Origin: Bacteroidota bacterium | GTDB taxonomy: Bacteria > Bacteroidota > Bacteroidia > Cytophagales > Cyclobacteriaceae | Direction of reading: 5' to 3' | DNA: 18,421 nt | Assembly (NCBI GenBank): GCA_023393375.1 | Contig: JAEWLI010000022.1 | Span: forward strand, 1-18,421 | Shown: positions 7,382-13,705 of the stretch, piece after piece | How positions within the stretch are numbered: position 1 is the first letter of the stretch | Layout: each line of letters begins with the position of its first letter | The notes under the pieces: model-generated | Database searches by the model: none | Told to the model about the DNA's origin: nothing | Seen by the model: the letters and a program-made list of their open reading frames with translations, nothing else | Translations under genes and position numbers: made by a program

Positions 7382-9013
7382 ATGTCCAACGGATTTTACC
7401 AAGTACCTGAGCCAATAAATGAACCCATTTTAAACTACCAACCGGGTTCGAAAGAAAGAGATGCCCTCAAAAAAGCCATAACAGATGCACGTGCTACCCA
7501 AAAAAATATTGATATGGTGATTGGTGGTGACATCGTAACTTCTGAAGATAAAGTGCGTATTTCGCCTCCTCATGATCATCAGCATACTTTAGGATATTAT
7601 TCCAAAGGTGGGCAGAGCGAAGTATTGCAGGCTATAGATGCGGCCATGGGAGCTAAAGAGCAATGGGCAAAAATTAATTGGGAACATAGGGCAAGCATAT
7701 TTCTAAAAGCTGCTGATCTTATTGCTGGCCCATACCGTGCAAAAATCAATGCTGCCACCATGTTGGGGCAGTCGAAAAATGCCTATCAGGCTGAAATTGA
7801 TTCTGCTTGTGAAATGATCGATTTTCTTCGGTATAATGTCCATTTCATGACAGAAATCTACCAGCAACAACCATTTTCACCCAAAGGTTCGTGGAACAGG
7901 CTCGAACAAAGGCCTCTGGAGGGATTTGTATTTGCCATTACACCTTTTAATTTCACTGCTATTGCAGGAAACCTCCCCACAGCACCCGCCATTATGGGCA
8001 ACACGGTAGTATGGAAACCATCAACCACTCAAATATATTCTGCCAGTGTATTGATGGAAGTATTTGTCGAAGCAGGCCTTCCCGACGGTGTCATCAATAT
8101 GGTATTTGCAGGTGGCAAAGAAACCGGTGAAGCGGTCTTAAGTCATCCCGACTTTGGTGGTGTTCATTTTACAGGAAGTACGGCTGTGTTTCAGGACATT
8201 TGGAAAACCATTGGGAATAACATCCACCGATACAAAAGTTACCCAAGGATTGTAGGGGAAACCGGTGGTAAGGATTTTATAGTAGCCCATGAATCAGCTG
8301 ATATGAAAGCTGTGGCAACAGCCATTACCAGAGGGGCCTTTGAATACCAAGGCCAAAAATGCTCTGCCGCTTCACGGGCTTATATCCCTGCCAATAAATG
8401 GGATGAGGTGGCTCAATATTTACTCGATGATTTGAAAACCTTGAAAATGGGAGGTGTTGAAGATTTCAGGAATTTCATAAACGCCGTGATCGACGAAAAA
8501 TCATTCAATAATATTACTTCTTATATTGAATCAGCAAAAAATAATCATTTGATAGACATAGTGGCAGGTGGGAATTATGATAAATCGAAGGGTTATTTCA
8601 TTGAACCCACTGTATTATTGACAAAAGATCCATTGTATGTGACCATGTGTGAAGAAATTTTCGGCCCTGTAATGTCCGTTTATCTTTACCATCCAAACCG
8701 GTTTACAGAAGCTTTAGAGCTTGCCAATAGTTCTTCTCCCTACTCATTGACAGGAGCAATATTTGCCCAAGACCGTCATGCCATTCAATTGGCCACAGAA
8801 GAACTGAAAGATGCTGCAGGAAATTTCTACATCAATGACAAACCTACAGGTGCTGTGGTTGGACAACAACCTTTTGGTGGTGCAAGATCGTCGGGCACAA
8901 ATGATAAAGCAGGTTCTATGATCAATTTGTTACGTTGGGTTTCACCCCGTACCATCAAAGAGACATTTGTGCCGCCATTAGATTACAAATATCCTTTTAT
9001 GGATCAGGAATAA
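7382..9013 (+). CDS. pruA: L-glutamate gamma-semialdehyde dehydrogenase (1-pyrroline-5-carboxylate dehydrogenase)
   Basis: This cytosolic enzyme oxidises glutamate gamma-semialdehyde to glutamate with NAD+, the second step of proline breakdown. The 543-residue protein is a full-length monofunctional P5C dehydrogenase of the aldehyde dehydrogenase superfamily. Visible landmarks: the N-terminus YQVPEPINEPILNYQPGS typical of this type; FAITPFNFTA; VVWKPS with Lys212 in the cofactor site; VHFTGST; the VGETGGKD segment with Glu293; and the catalytic Cys327 in EYQGQKCSAASRAY. Further on are EEIFGPVMSVY and FGGARSSGTNDK, which contact cofactor and product. No proline dehydrogenase gene is next to it in this window, so it is not the fused PutA form and its partner must lie elsewhere. 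It appears monocistronic. Confidence 0.95.
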   Translation: MSNGFYQVPEPINEPILNYQPGSKERDALKKAITDARATQKNIDMVIGGDIVTSEDKVRISPPHDHQHTLGYYSKGGQSEVLQAIDAAMGAKEQWAKINWEHRASIFLKAADLIAGPYRAKINAATMLGQSKNAYQAEIDSACEMIDFLRYNVHFMTEIYQQQPFSPKGSWNRLEQRPLEGFVFAITPFNFTAIAGNLPTAPAIMGNTVVWKPSTTQIYSASVLMEVFVEAGLPDGVINMVFAGGKETGEAVLSHPDFGGVHFTGSTAVFQDIWKTIGNNIHRYKSYPRIVGETGGKDFIVAHESADMKAVATAITRGAFEYQGQKCSAASRAYIPANKWDEVAQYLLDDLKTLKMGGVEDFRNFINAVIDEKSFNNITSYIESAKNNHLIDIVAGGNYDKSKGYFIEPTVLLTKDPLYVTMCEEIFGPVMSVYLYHPNRFTEALELANSSSPYSLTGAIFAQDRHAIQLATEELKDAAGNFYINDKPTGAVVGQQPFGGARSSGTNDKAGSMINLLRWVSPRTIKETFVPPLDYKYPFMDQE

Positions 9014-9111
9014 CAGTATTATCATGTCATTTTTATCTCATTTTTTGAATAATATTTTTATATAAAAACGGTTTAAATGTTGCAAATGGCTAAAAGAATT
9101 GTTTTTATCAG

Positions 9112-9141
9112 AACATTTATATCAAAAAACTATTAAATGTT
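9112..9141. repeat. Inverted repeat upstream of the OmpA-like gene
   Basis: AACATTTA (9112-9119) and TAAATGTT (9134-9141) form an 8-bp stem with a 14-base loop. A third copy of the motif, TTTAAATGTTG, is at 9072-9082. No T-run follows, so it is not an obvious terminator for pruA. It could be an operator for the OmpA-like gene 94 bases downstream. Confidence 0.3.
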
Positions 9142-9209
9142 AATAAACAATAGCTGACTGAATGTAAGATTATCGTTCATAAAGCTGATGCTAATAAAGA
9201 CAATGTAGT

Positions 9210-9217
9210 TACTTTTG
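9210..9217 (+). promoter_or_regulatory. -7 promoter element of the OmpA-like lipoprotein gene
   Basis: TACTTTTG fits TAnnTTTG and lies 17 bases before the ATG, predicting a leader of about ten bases. The upstream box at the right distance (GATG, 9187-9190) matches TTTG in only two positions. Confidence 0.4.
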
Positions 9218-9234
9218 AAAAAAAAATTTCGACT

Positions 9235-9924
9235 ATGAAAGTATTATTTAGACAACAAAGAGCAATGGCCATACTGATGGCAATGTTAACAATTGTTTTT
9301 ACTTTTTCTACTACCAGTTGTAATGTAAGCAGAACAGCCAAAGGTGGTGCTATTGGTGCCGGAGTTGGCGGGGCAGTAGGTGGGTTAATTGGCCACAAAG
9401 CAGGAAATACAGTTGTAGGTGTGTTAGTAGGTGCTGCTGTAGGTGGTGCCGCAGGAGCCCTTATCGGAAGGAGCATGGATAAACAGGCTCAAGAGTTAAA
9501 AGATGACCTGAAAGGTGCAACAGTACAACGTGTGGGCGAAGGTATTTTGATTACTTTTAATGAAGGTCTGCAATTCGATGTGAACTCTGCAGAGCTAAGG
9601 TCAAATACTTTATCCAATTTAAGTGAATTAGCTACAGTGATCAATAAATATTCTGATACCAATATTCTGATAGAAGGCCATACCGACAGTACTGGCTCCA
9701 TTTCATACAACCAGACACTTTCTGAAAAAAGAGCTGAGTCGGTGAGAAGATATCTAATCAGCCAGGGTGTAGTTGCCAACCGACTTTCTTCAGTTGGGTA
9801 CGGCCCATCTCAGCCATTATCAGATAATGAAACTGTGGAAGGAAGACAAATAAACAGAAGGGTTGAAGTGGCTATTTATGCAAATGAAAGGATGAAAAAA
9901 GCTGCGGAGAGAGGACAATTGTAG
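9235..9924 (+). CDS. OmpA-family lipoprotein with glycine-zipper segment
   Basis: An outer-membrane lipoprotein that anchors the envelope to peptidoglycan, similar in plan to E. coli YiaD. The 229-residue protein has a signal peptide (MAMLTIVFTFSTTSC) with a likely lipidated Cys29. Next comes a glycine-zipper region at about 35-82, with repeated GAGVGGAVGGLIGHKAG-like spacing, that probably packs into or against the membrane. An OmpA C-terminal domain covers about 105-220: FDVNSAELRSNTLSNLSELA, IEGHTDSTGSISYNQTLSEKR and GPSQPLSDNETVEGRQINRR. The Asp in GHTDSTG and the Arg in GRQINRRVEV are the residues that bind diaminopimelate in this family. A strong hairpin terminator follows at 10005, so the gene is monocistronic. 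Confidence 0.92.
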   Translation: MKVLFRQQRAMAILMAMLTIVFTFSTTSCNVSRTAKGGAIGAGVGGAVGGLIGHKAGNTVVGVLVGAAVGGAAGALIGRSMDKQAQELKDDLKGATVQRVGEGILITFNEGLQFDVNSAELRSNTLSNLSELATVINKYSDTNILIEGHTDSTGSISYNQTLSEKRAESVRRYLISQGVVANRLSSVGYGPSQPLSDNETVEGRQINRRVEVAIYANERMKKAAERGQL

Positions 9925-9954
9925 TTTGAGTTTGAGTTTGGGTGTGGGTGTGGT
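9925..9954 (+). repeat. Degenerate hexanucleotide repeat directly after a stop codon
   Basis: Immediately after the TAG stop of the OmpA-like gene come five 6-base units: TTTGAG, TTTGAG, TTTGGG, TGTGGG, TGTGGT. This is a short, G/T-only tandem repeat in the 3' untranslated region, probably made by replication slippage. Confidence 0.7.
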
Positions 9955-10004
9955 ATTAAATTTAGAAAGATTTTTTATAGATTTATGTGAGTATAAATAA
10001 TAAA

Positions 10005-10041
10005 AATGGCAGACTGTCTCAAATGGTCTGTCATTTTTTTT
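10005..10041 (+). terminator. Intrinsic terminator of the OmpA-like gene
   Basis: AATGGCAGAC (10005-10014) pairs with GTCTGTCATT (10026-10035) through nine Watson-Crick pairs and one G-U pair, with an 11-base loop, and runs straight into eight T residues (10034-10041). A-rich sequence before the stem lets it extend further. Because an A-run precedes it, it may also work on the other strand. Confidence 0.85.
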
Positions 10042-10084
10042 CTTCTTTATCCTCTGGAATCACAGTACGCTTGTGTTTAAAAAT

Positions 10085-10110
10085 CTTCTCTCACTGTCTG
10101 AATTATGATT
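10085..10110 (+). repeat. Dispersed repeat, copy A
   Basis: A 26-base unit containing CACTGTCTGAATTATGATT. It is repeated in the same direction at 10698-10723 with one mismatch, and a shorter inverted relative is at 11158-11184. After the shared part both direct copies continue with a looser GGATTT/GATGG-rich tail. Copies A and B bracket the GNAT gene. Confidence 0.85.
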
Positions 10111-10139
10111 GCTGGATTTCAAGATTGATGGGTTTTGAT

Positions 10140-10170
10140 TTTGTTATTATCCACTTAGCAGATATCATTG
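10140..10170 (+). promoter_or_regulatory. Promoter of the GNAT gene (leaderless type)
   Basis: TTTG (10140-10143), 19 bases, TATCATTG (10163-10170), which differs from TAnnTTTG in one position. The element ends four bases before the ATG at 10175, so the transcript should start at or next to the start codon. Confidence 0.5.
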
Positions 10171-10174
10171 TACC

Positions 10175-10696
10175 ATGGACAGTATCAGAAAAGCCACCAT
10201 AAATGATTTAGCATCAATTGTTGATATTTATAATCAAGCGGTTAAATCAAAATTTGCAACTGCTGATATTCATGAGATAGATTACAAAGAAAGATATGAG
10301 TGGTTTAATGGTCATACTCCGGAAGTTTACCCAATATATGTGTATGTAATTAATGATTTAATCGTAGGGTGGATAAGTCTAAGCCCTTATAGAGCGGGGC
10401 GAGAAGCATTGAGGTTTACAGTTGAAATCAGTTATTATGTTCATAAGGATTATGCGAGAAAAAGTATAGGTAGCAGGTTGATGGAGTATGTTATTAACGA
10501 GAGTACAAAGATGAATTATAGAACATTATTCGCCATCATACTTGATAAAAATATTGCGAGTATCAAATTGCTAGAAAAATTTGGCTTTACCAAATGGGGT
10601 CATATGCCTGACATAGCTAATTTTGATGGAGTAGAATGTGGGCATGTGTATTATGGGTTAAGAATAAACAAGACTCCAACTTCTGAATTTTTATAA
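10175..10696 (+). CDS. GNAT-family N-acetyltransferase (phosphinothricin acetyltransferase-like)
   Basis: A 173-residue acetyl-CoA-dependent acetyltransferase. The fold can be followed: the N-terminal IRKATINDLASIVDIYNQAV (beta1/alpha1); VGWISLSPYR (beta4); TVEISYYVHKDYARKSIGSRLMEYVI (beta4/alpha3, acetyl-CoA pyrophosphate loop); and FAIILDKNIASIKLLEKFGFTKWGHM (motif B, typical of the Pat/YwnH branch). In the cofactor loop the usual R-G-x-G-x-G/A is changed to A-R-K-S-I-G, losing two glycines, so activity may be reduced or altered. Pat relatives acetylate small amines such as phosphinothricin or methionine sulfoximine; the substrate here is unknown. It lies between two direct copies of a dispersed repeat, right next to a decayed GxxExxY gene, so it may have arrived by transfer. 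Confidence 0.85.
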   Translation: MDSIRKATINDLASIVDIYNQAVKSKFATADIHEIDYKERYEWFNGHTPEVYPIYVYVINDLIVGWISLSPYRAGREALRFTVEISYYVHKDYARKSIGSRLMEYVINESTKMNYRTLFAIILDKNIASIKLLEKFGFTKWGHMPDIANFDGVECGHVYYGLRINKTPTSEFL

Positions 10697-10697
10697 C

Positions 10698-10732
10698 CTT
10701 CTCTCATTGTCTGAATTATGATTTATTGGATT
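10698..10732 (+). repeat. Dispersed repeat, copy B (left inverted end of the GxxExxY cassette)
   Basis: It begins two bases after the GNAT stop codon. Positions 10698-10723 match copy A at 25 of 26 bases. Positions 10706-10732 match the reverse complement of 11158-11184 at 24 of 27 bases. Read on the minus strand, it encodes the last residues and the stop of the GxxExxY pseudogene. Confidence 0.85.
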
Positions 10733-11143
10733 TGAGGATGGAAGGATTATTTCTTATATAAGATTTATTCTCAGGATGGTTTAAATTATAAACCCGCTTA
10801 AATTCAAGGCTCTTTGCACCGAAGTTAATTAACAAACCAACGGGCTACTTATACGCCTGACAGTAATTCATTGTTTGAGCAATGTGTACATCTTCAATCT
10901 TAATCATTGCTTTTAGTTCCACCATTATATTATCTTCAACAAAAAAATCAACGCGTCTTGTGCCTATGTCAACCTCATCGTAATATATTTTCATCTCCAT
11001 TTCTCGCTGAAAAGACAAGTCATGCTTGGTCATTTCAATAGCCAAAGCCCGCTGTTAAATAAGCTCTTGAAATCCATTACCCAAATAAGTTGCACTTTCA
11101 TGGCACAGCCTATTATTTTAGGTGTAACAGCCTCATAATTCAT
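10716..11143 (-). pseudogene. GxxExxY-family protein (PD-(D/E)XK nuclease superfamily), decayed
   Basis: Read on the minus strand, a nearly complete gene can be reconstructed over three lesions. It starts at ATG 11141-11143 (MNYEAVTPKIIGCAMKV). A 1-base deletion shifts the frame near 11085-11088. The signature follows as LGNGFQELI-stop-QRALAIEM, where TAA (11055-11057) replaces the Tyr of GxxExxY. Then comes the nuclease-like core RRVDFFVEDNIMVELKA, with the Asp and the E-x-K of the PD-(D/E)XK fold. A second stop, TAG (10845-10847), interrupts AYK-stop-PVGLLINFGAKSLEFKRV, where most relatives have a sense codon. The repaired protein would be about 142 residues, normal for the family, whose function is not known. 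The final residues and the stop at 10716-10718 are encoded by dispersed repeat copy B. Confidence 0.85.
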
Positions 11144-11157
11144 ATTCAAATCTCTTT

Positions 11158-11184
11158 AATCCTAAAAATCCTAATTCAGACAAT
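11158..11184 (-). repeat. Dispersed repeat, copy C (right inverted end of the GxxExxY cassette)
   Basis: On the minus strand this reads ATTGTCTGAATTAGGATT plus nine more bases. It matches copy B at 24 of 27 positions and lies 15 bases upstream of the pseudogene start. The 200 bases that follow, up to 11384, are AT-rich and hold no gene; I see no well-formed promoter for the next gene there. Confidence 0.75.
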
Positions 11185-11384
11185 TCTTCAGATAATAGCA
11201 ACACCAAATAAACGATTCTTTGCATTTTTTTCTCTCTTAATAAATAGGTTTCGATTTTTGAATTGGTTTGATTTTTTGAGGAACATTTTTTTGGGAAGGG
11301 CACATCATTGAATAAATTTTATATTTTCTTAAAACTTTTGGGGGTTCACTACTGCTGTCCTGTCACAATGAAAAAATAACGATT

Positions 11385-13253
11385 ATGAAAACAATATACT
11401 TTCTATTATTCTGCCTGGCTTTCACCAATCTTTTTTCACAAGAAGTTCTAGAAAAAGAAATTATCACAGAAGTAAATGATGTAACTGTATTCCTTGATGG
11501 GGCTCAAATTGTCAGGAAAAAAACAATGGATTTACCAAAAGGATATACGATCATCAAATTTGTAAACTTATCGCCATTTATTGATGCCAAAAGTGTCCAG
11601 GTAAAAGCTGAGGGGGAATTGACAGTATTATCGGTAAATCATCAGCAGAATTTTTTGGATAAAATTGAAAAAACCAGTGACCTTAAAGATCTGGAAAAGC
11701 AACTTGAGATGATAGATGATAAAATAAAAGTTGAAAATACACATCTTTCTATTCTTCAGGAAGAGTTGACTTTTTTACAAGCCAATAGAGATATTGGTGG
11801 GAAAAATGAACAAGTGAGCGTCACAAACCTTCAACAAACATCGGAATTTTATAGTAGCAGATTGACATCTTTAAAAATGAAAGAAATTGAGCGAAATAAA
11901 AACCTTCGAACTTTAAGCGAACAAAAGAACGATCTTCAAAATCAGCTTAAAACACTGACCAGTAAAAAGGAATTTCCTACAGGAGAAATATTGGTTAAAG
12001 TAGATGCTAAACAACCTAATAAATATTCATTAGAATTGACATATTTGGTAGAAAATGCCGGTTGGTTCCCATCGTATGATATTCGTGCTAAAAATATTAA
12101 CGAGCCAATCCAATTAATCTACAAAGCCAATGTGAAACAAGATACTAAAGAAGATTGGAAAAATGTAAAACTAAAGTTTTCCTCAGCTAAACCGAATGTA
12201 TCCGGGGTAGCACCGGTTCTACAAACTTATAGTTTAAATTATCATACCCTGCCACCAACCTATCAATTTTCATCCAATACCGTTCGTGGGACAGTTATGG
12301 ATAGTTCGGGCGAACCACTTCCAGGAGCGAACGTCCTCGTGAAAAATACGACCATTGGTACAGTTACCGACATTCAAGGCAATTATACTATCACAGTTCC
12401 AAACCGTTCAAGTGAATTGGTTTTTTCATATATTGGCTTTAATACGCTTATCCAACCGATTACAAGTAATATTATGAATATAAACCTTGAGGAAGACATA
12501 CAGGCTTTGGAAGAAATTGTGGTTGTGGGTTATGGCACTTCATCAGTGTTGCAAGGTAGAACCCCGGGTGTATCAAAAAGCAAAGCTAGTGTAAATATAC
12601 GGGGTGGAAGCAGTCTTACGCTACCCACAGCACAGGTTGAAAATCAAACCACAGTAGATTTTGAAATCAAAATGCCATACACGATTAAGTCTGACAATAA
12701 AAACTACACAGTCGATATGGAAGTGTACGAATTACCTGCATTTTATCAATATTACTGCGTACCAAAAATTGATAAGGACGCTTTTCTGATTGCTAATATT
12801 AGCGATTGGGAAAAATACAATCTTTTGGAAGGTGAGGCCAACGTGTTTTTTGAAGAGACATATGTTGGTAAAACATTGATGGACGTTCGGTATGCATCTG
12901 ATACATTAGAAATTTCATTGGGTCGGGATAAAAAAGTATCCGTTAATCGTGAAAAAATAAAAGACTATACTGAGAAACAATTCATTGGAAATAAGAAAGA
13001 AGAAACCCGGGCATGGAAAACCTCCGTAAAAAACAATAAAAATCAGGTGATCAATATGATCATCCTTGATCAGGTGCCGGTATCCACCATCGAAGAGATT
13101 TCAGTTAACATTAAAACCCATTCTGGCGCACAGCTCAATTCTGAAAAGGGAGAAATAAAATGGGAATTTAATTTACAACCTGGTGATAAAAAGGAATTTG
13201 AATTATTGTATTCGGTTAAATATCCCAAATACCGTAATTTGGTAGTGGAATAG
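11385..13253 (+). CDS. DUF4139/MuiA-like exported protein with an inserted CarboxypepD_reg and SusC-plug-like segment
   Basis: A 622-residue exported protein. The signal peptide is about 1-19 (FLLFCLAFTNLFSQE). The N-terminal DUF4140-type domain (about 28-100, DVTVFLDGAQIVRKKTMDLP) is followed by a coiled coil (about 95-195). The DUF4139 domain begins at about 200 (YLVENAGWFPSYDIRA) and resumes from about 420 to the end (VDFEIKMPYTIKSDNK; FELLYSVKYPK). Between its halves sits a CarboxypepD_reg-like domain (about 298-371, VRGTVMDSSGEPLPGANVLV). A shortened SusC-type plug start follows: EEIVVVGYGTSSVLQGRTPG (376-395) and SVNIRGGSSL (402-411). DUF4139 proteins are sometimes called mucoidy inhibitor A, but their role is unknown. 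The insert suggests contact with TonB or the outer membrane. The SMR gene follows after 12 bases, so they probably share a transcript. Confidence 0.88.
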   Translation: MKTIYFLLFCLAFTNLFSQEVLEKEIITEVNDVTVFLDGAQIVRKKTMDLPKGYTIIKFVNLSPFIDAKSVQVKAEGELTVLSVNHQQNFLDKIEKTSDLKDLEKQLEMIDDKIKVENTHLSILQEELTFLQANRDIGGKNEQVSVTNLQQTSEFYSSRLTSLKMKEIERNKNLRTLSEQKNDLQNQLKTLTSKKEFPTGEILVKVDAKQPNKYSLELTYLVENAGWFPSYDIRAKNINEPIQLIYKANVKQDTKEDWKNVKLKFSSAKPNVSGVAPVLQTYSLNYHTLPPTYQFSSNTVRGTVMDSSGEPLPGANVLVKNTTIGTVTDIQGNYTITVPNRSSELVFSYIGFNTLIQPITSNIMNINLEEDIQALEEIVVVGYGTSSVLQGRTPGVSKSKASVNIRGGSSLTLPTAQVENQTTVDFEIKMPYTIKSDNKNYTVDMEVYELPAFYQYYCVPKIDKDAFLIANISDWEKYNLLEGEANVFFEETYVGKTLMDVRYASDTLEISLGRDKKVSVNREKIKDYTEKQFIGNKKEETRAWKTSVKNNKNQVINMIILDQVPVSTIEEISVNIKTHSGAQLNSEKGEIKWEFNLQPGDKKEFELLYSVKYPKYRNLVVE

Positions 13254-13265
13254 AGGTAGAAATAA

Positions 13266-13592
13266 ATGAATTGGATCATTTTAATATTAGCAGGCCTGTT
13301 TGAGGTGGCTTTCGCTTATTGTTTAGGTAAGGCAAAAGTGACCACAGGAAATGAAATGTACTTTTGGTATACCAGCTTTTTAATTACGCTTACCATAAGT
13401 ATGACCCTTTTAATTAAGGCAACTCAAACCTTACCCATCGGAACGGCTTATGCCGTATGGACAGGCATTGGCGCAGTCGGTACTGCTTTGATTGGTATTT
13501 TGGTGTTTAAGGAACCTGCTACTTTTCTTCGATTACTTTTTCTCACTACTTTGATCGGTTCTATTATCGGGTTAAAGGCAGTTTCACATTAA
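13266..13592 (+). CDS. SMR-family transporter, Gdx/SugE type (guanidinium exporter-like)
   Basis: A small inner-membrane exporter of 108 residues with four membrane helices (about 2-20, 33-50, 58-78, 84-103), the standard size for the small multidrug resistance family. The essential glutamate is Glu13 in AGLFEVAFA. The segment LPIGTAYAVWTGIGAVGTAL is the hallmark of the Gdx/SugE branch, whose characterised members export guanidinium in exchange for protons, rather than of the EmrE drug exporters. The usual basic loop after helix 1 is altered (CLGKAKVTTGN). The functional protein is a dual-topology dimer, so one gene is enough. It starts 12 bases after the DUF4139 gene and is likely co-transcribed with it. 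No guanidine riboswitch is visible in the short gap. Confidence 0.9.
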   Translation: MNWIILILAGLFEVAFAYCLGKAKVTTGNEMYFWYTSFLITLTISMTLLIKATQTLPIGTAYAVWTGIGAVGTALIGILVFKEPATFLRLLFLTTLIGSIIGLKAVSH

Positions 13593-13635
13593 TACTATTA
13601 AAGGAAATCACCTTCAGAAGGCGTTTCAGCACATA

Positions 13636-13648
13636 TACTAAATTAGTA
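13636..13648. promoter_or_regulatory. BlaI-type operator, distal copy
   Basis: TACTAA-A-TTAGTA, a perfect dyad built from the TACTAA half-site. It resembles BlaI/MecI operators (TACA/TGTA-type dyads) in size and symmetry and lies 58 bases before the blaI start. Confidence 0.6.
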
Positions 13649-13656
13649 GTTTTATA

Positions 13657-13672
13657 TACTAATTATTTAGTT
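13657..13672. promoter_or_regulatory. BlaI-type operator, middle copy (imperfect)
   Basis: TACTAATTATTTAGTT matches the perfect proximal dyad at 14 of 16 positions. It overlaps the predicted -33 box of the blaI promoter, so binding here should block RNA polymerase. Confidence 0.5.
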
Positions 13673-13701
13673 GCAATTACTAATTAATTAGTATATATTT
13701 G
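13670..13701 (+). promoter_or_regulatory. blaI promoter (leaderless type)
   Basis: GTTG (13670-13673), 20 bases, TATATTTG (13694-13701). The -7 element is a perfect TAnnTTTG and ends four bases before the ATG at 13706. The spacer is occupied by the proximal operator, which is strong evidence for autorepression. Confidence 0.65.
13678..13693. promoter_or_regulatory. BlaI-type operator, proximal copy
   Basis: TACTAATTAATTAGTA, a perfect 16-base palindrome that fills the spacer of the promoter and abuts the -7 element. Its first base is 21 bases from that of the middle copy, and the same distance separates the distal and middle copies. That equals two helical turns, so repressor dimers would bind on one face of the DNA. 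Confidence 0.7.
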
Positions 13702-13705
13702 TTGC

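Larger units (their letters stand above)
10698..11184. mobile_element. Candidate small mobile cassette: inverted repeats enclosing a GxxExxY pseudogene
   Basis: A unit of about 490 bases made of copy B, a decayed PD-(D/E)XK-like gene on the minus strand, and inverted copy C. The imperfect inverted ends (24 of 27 bases) just outside a single gene look like the ends of a compact element. No transposase is present and I see no clear target-site duplication, so mobility is an inference. Confidence 0.4.

Noticed and set aside
9055..9068. TTTTTATATAAAAA palindrome after pruA as a terminator
   Set aside because: It has no G-C pairs and no separate T-run; such palindromes are expected by chance in this AT-rich gap.
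9987..10202. 71-codon open frame between the OmpA-like and GNAT genes
   Set aside because: It runs through the terminator hairpin, repeat copy A and the GNAT promoter, and its product has no protein-like features.
10845..11045. Taking the 66-codon minus-strand frame as a short intact gene with a TTG start
   Set aside because: Conserved GxxExxY protein sequence continues on both sides of it, beyond the two stop codons, so it is a fragment of a larger broken gene.
11090..11311. 73-codon plus-strand open frame over the GxxExxY region
   Set aside because: It is antisense to the pseudogene and repeat copy C and then runs into AT-rich intergenic DNA; its product is Phe/Ile-rich low-complexity sequence.
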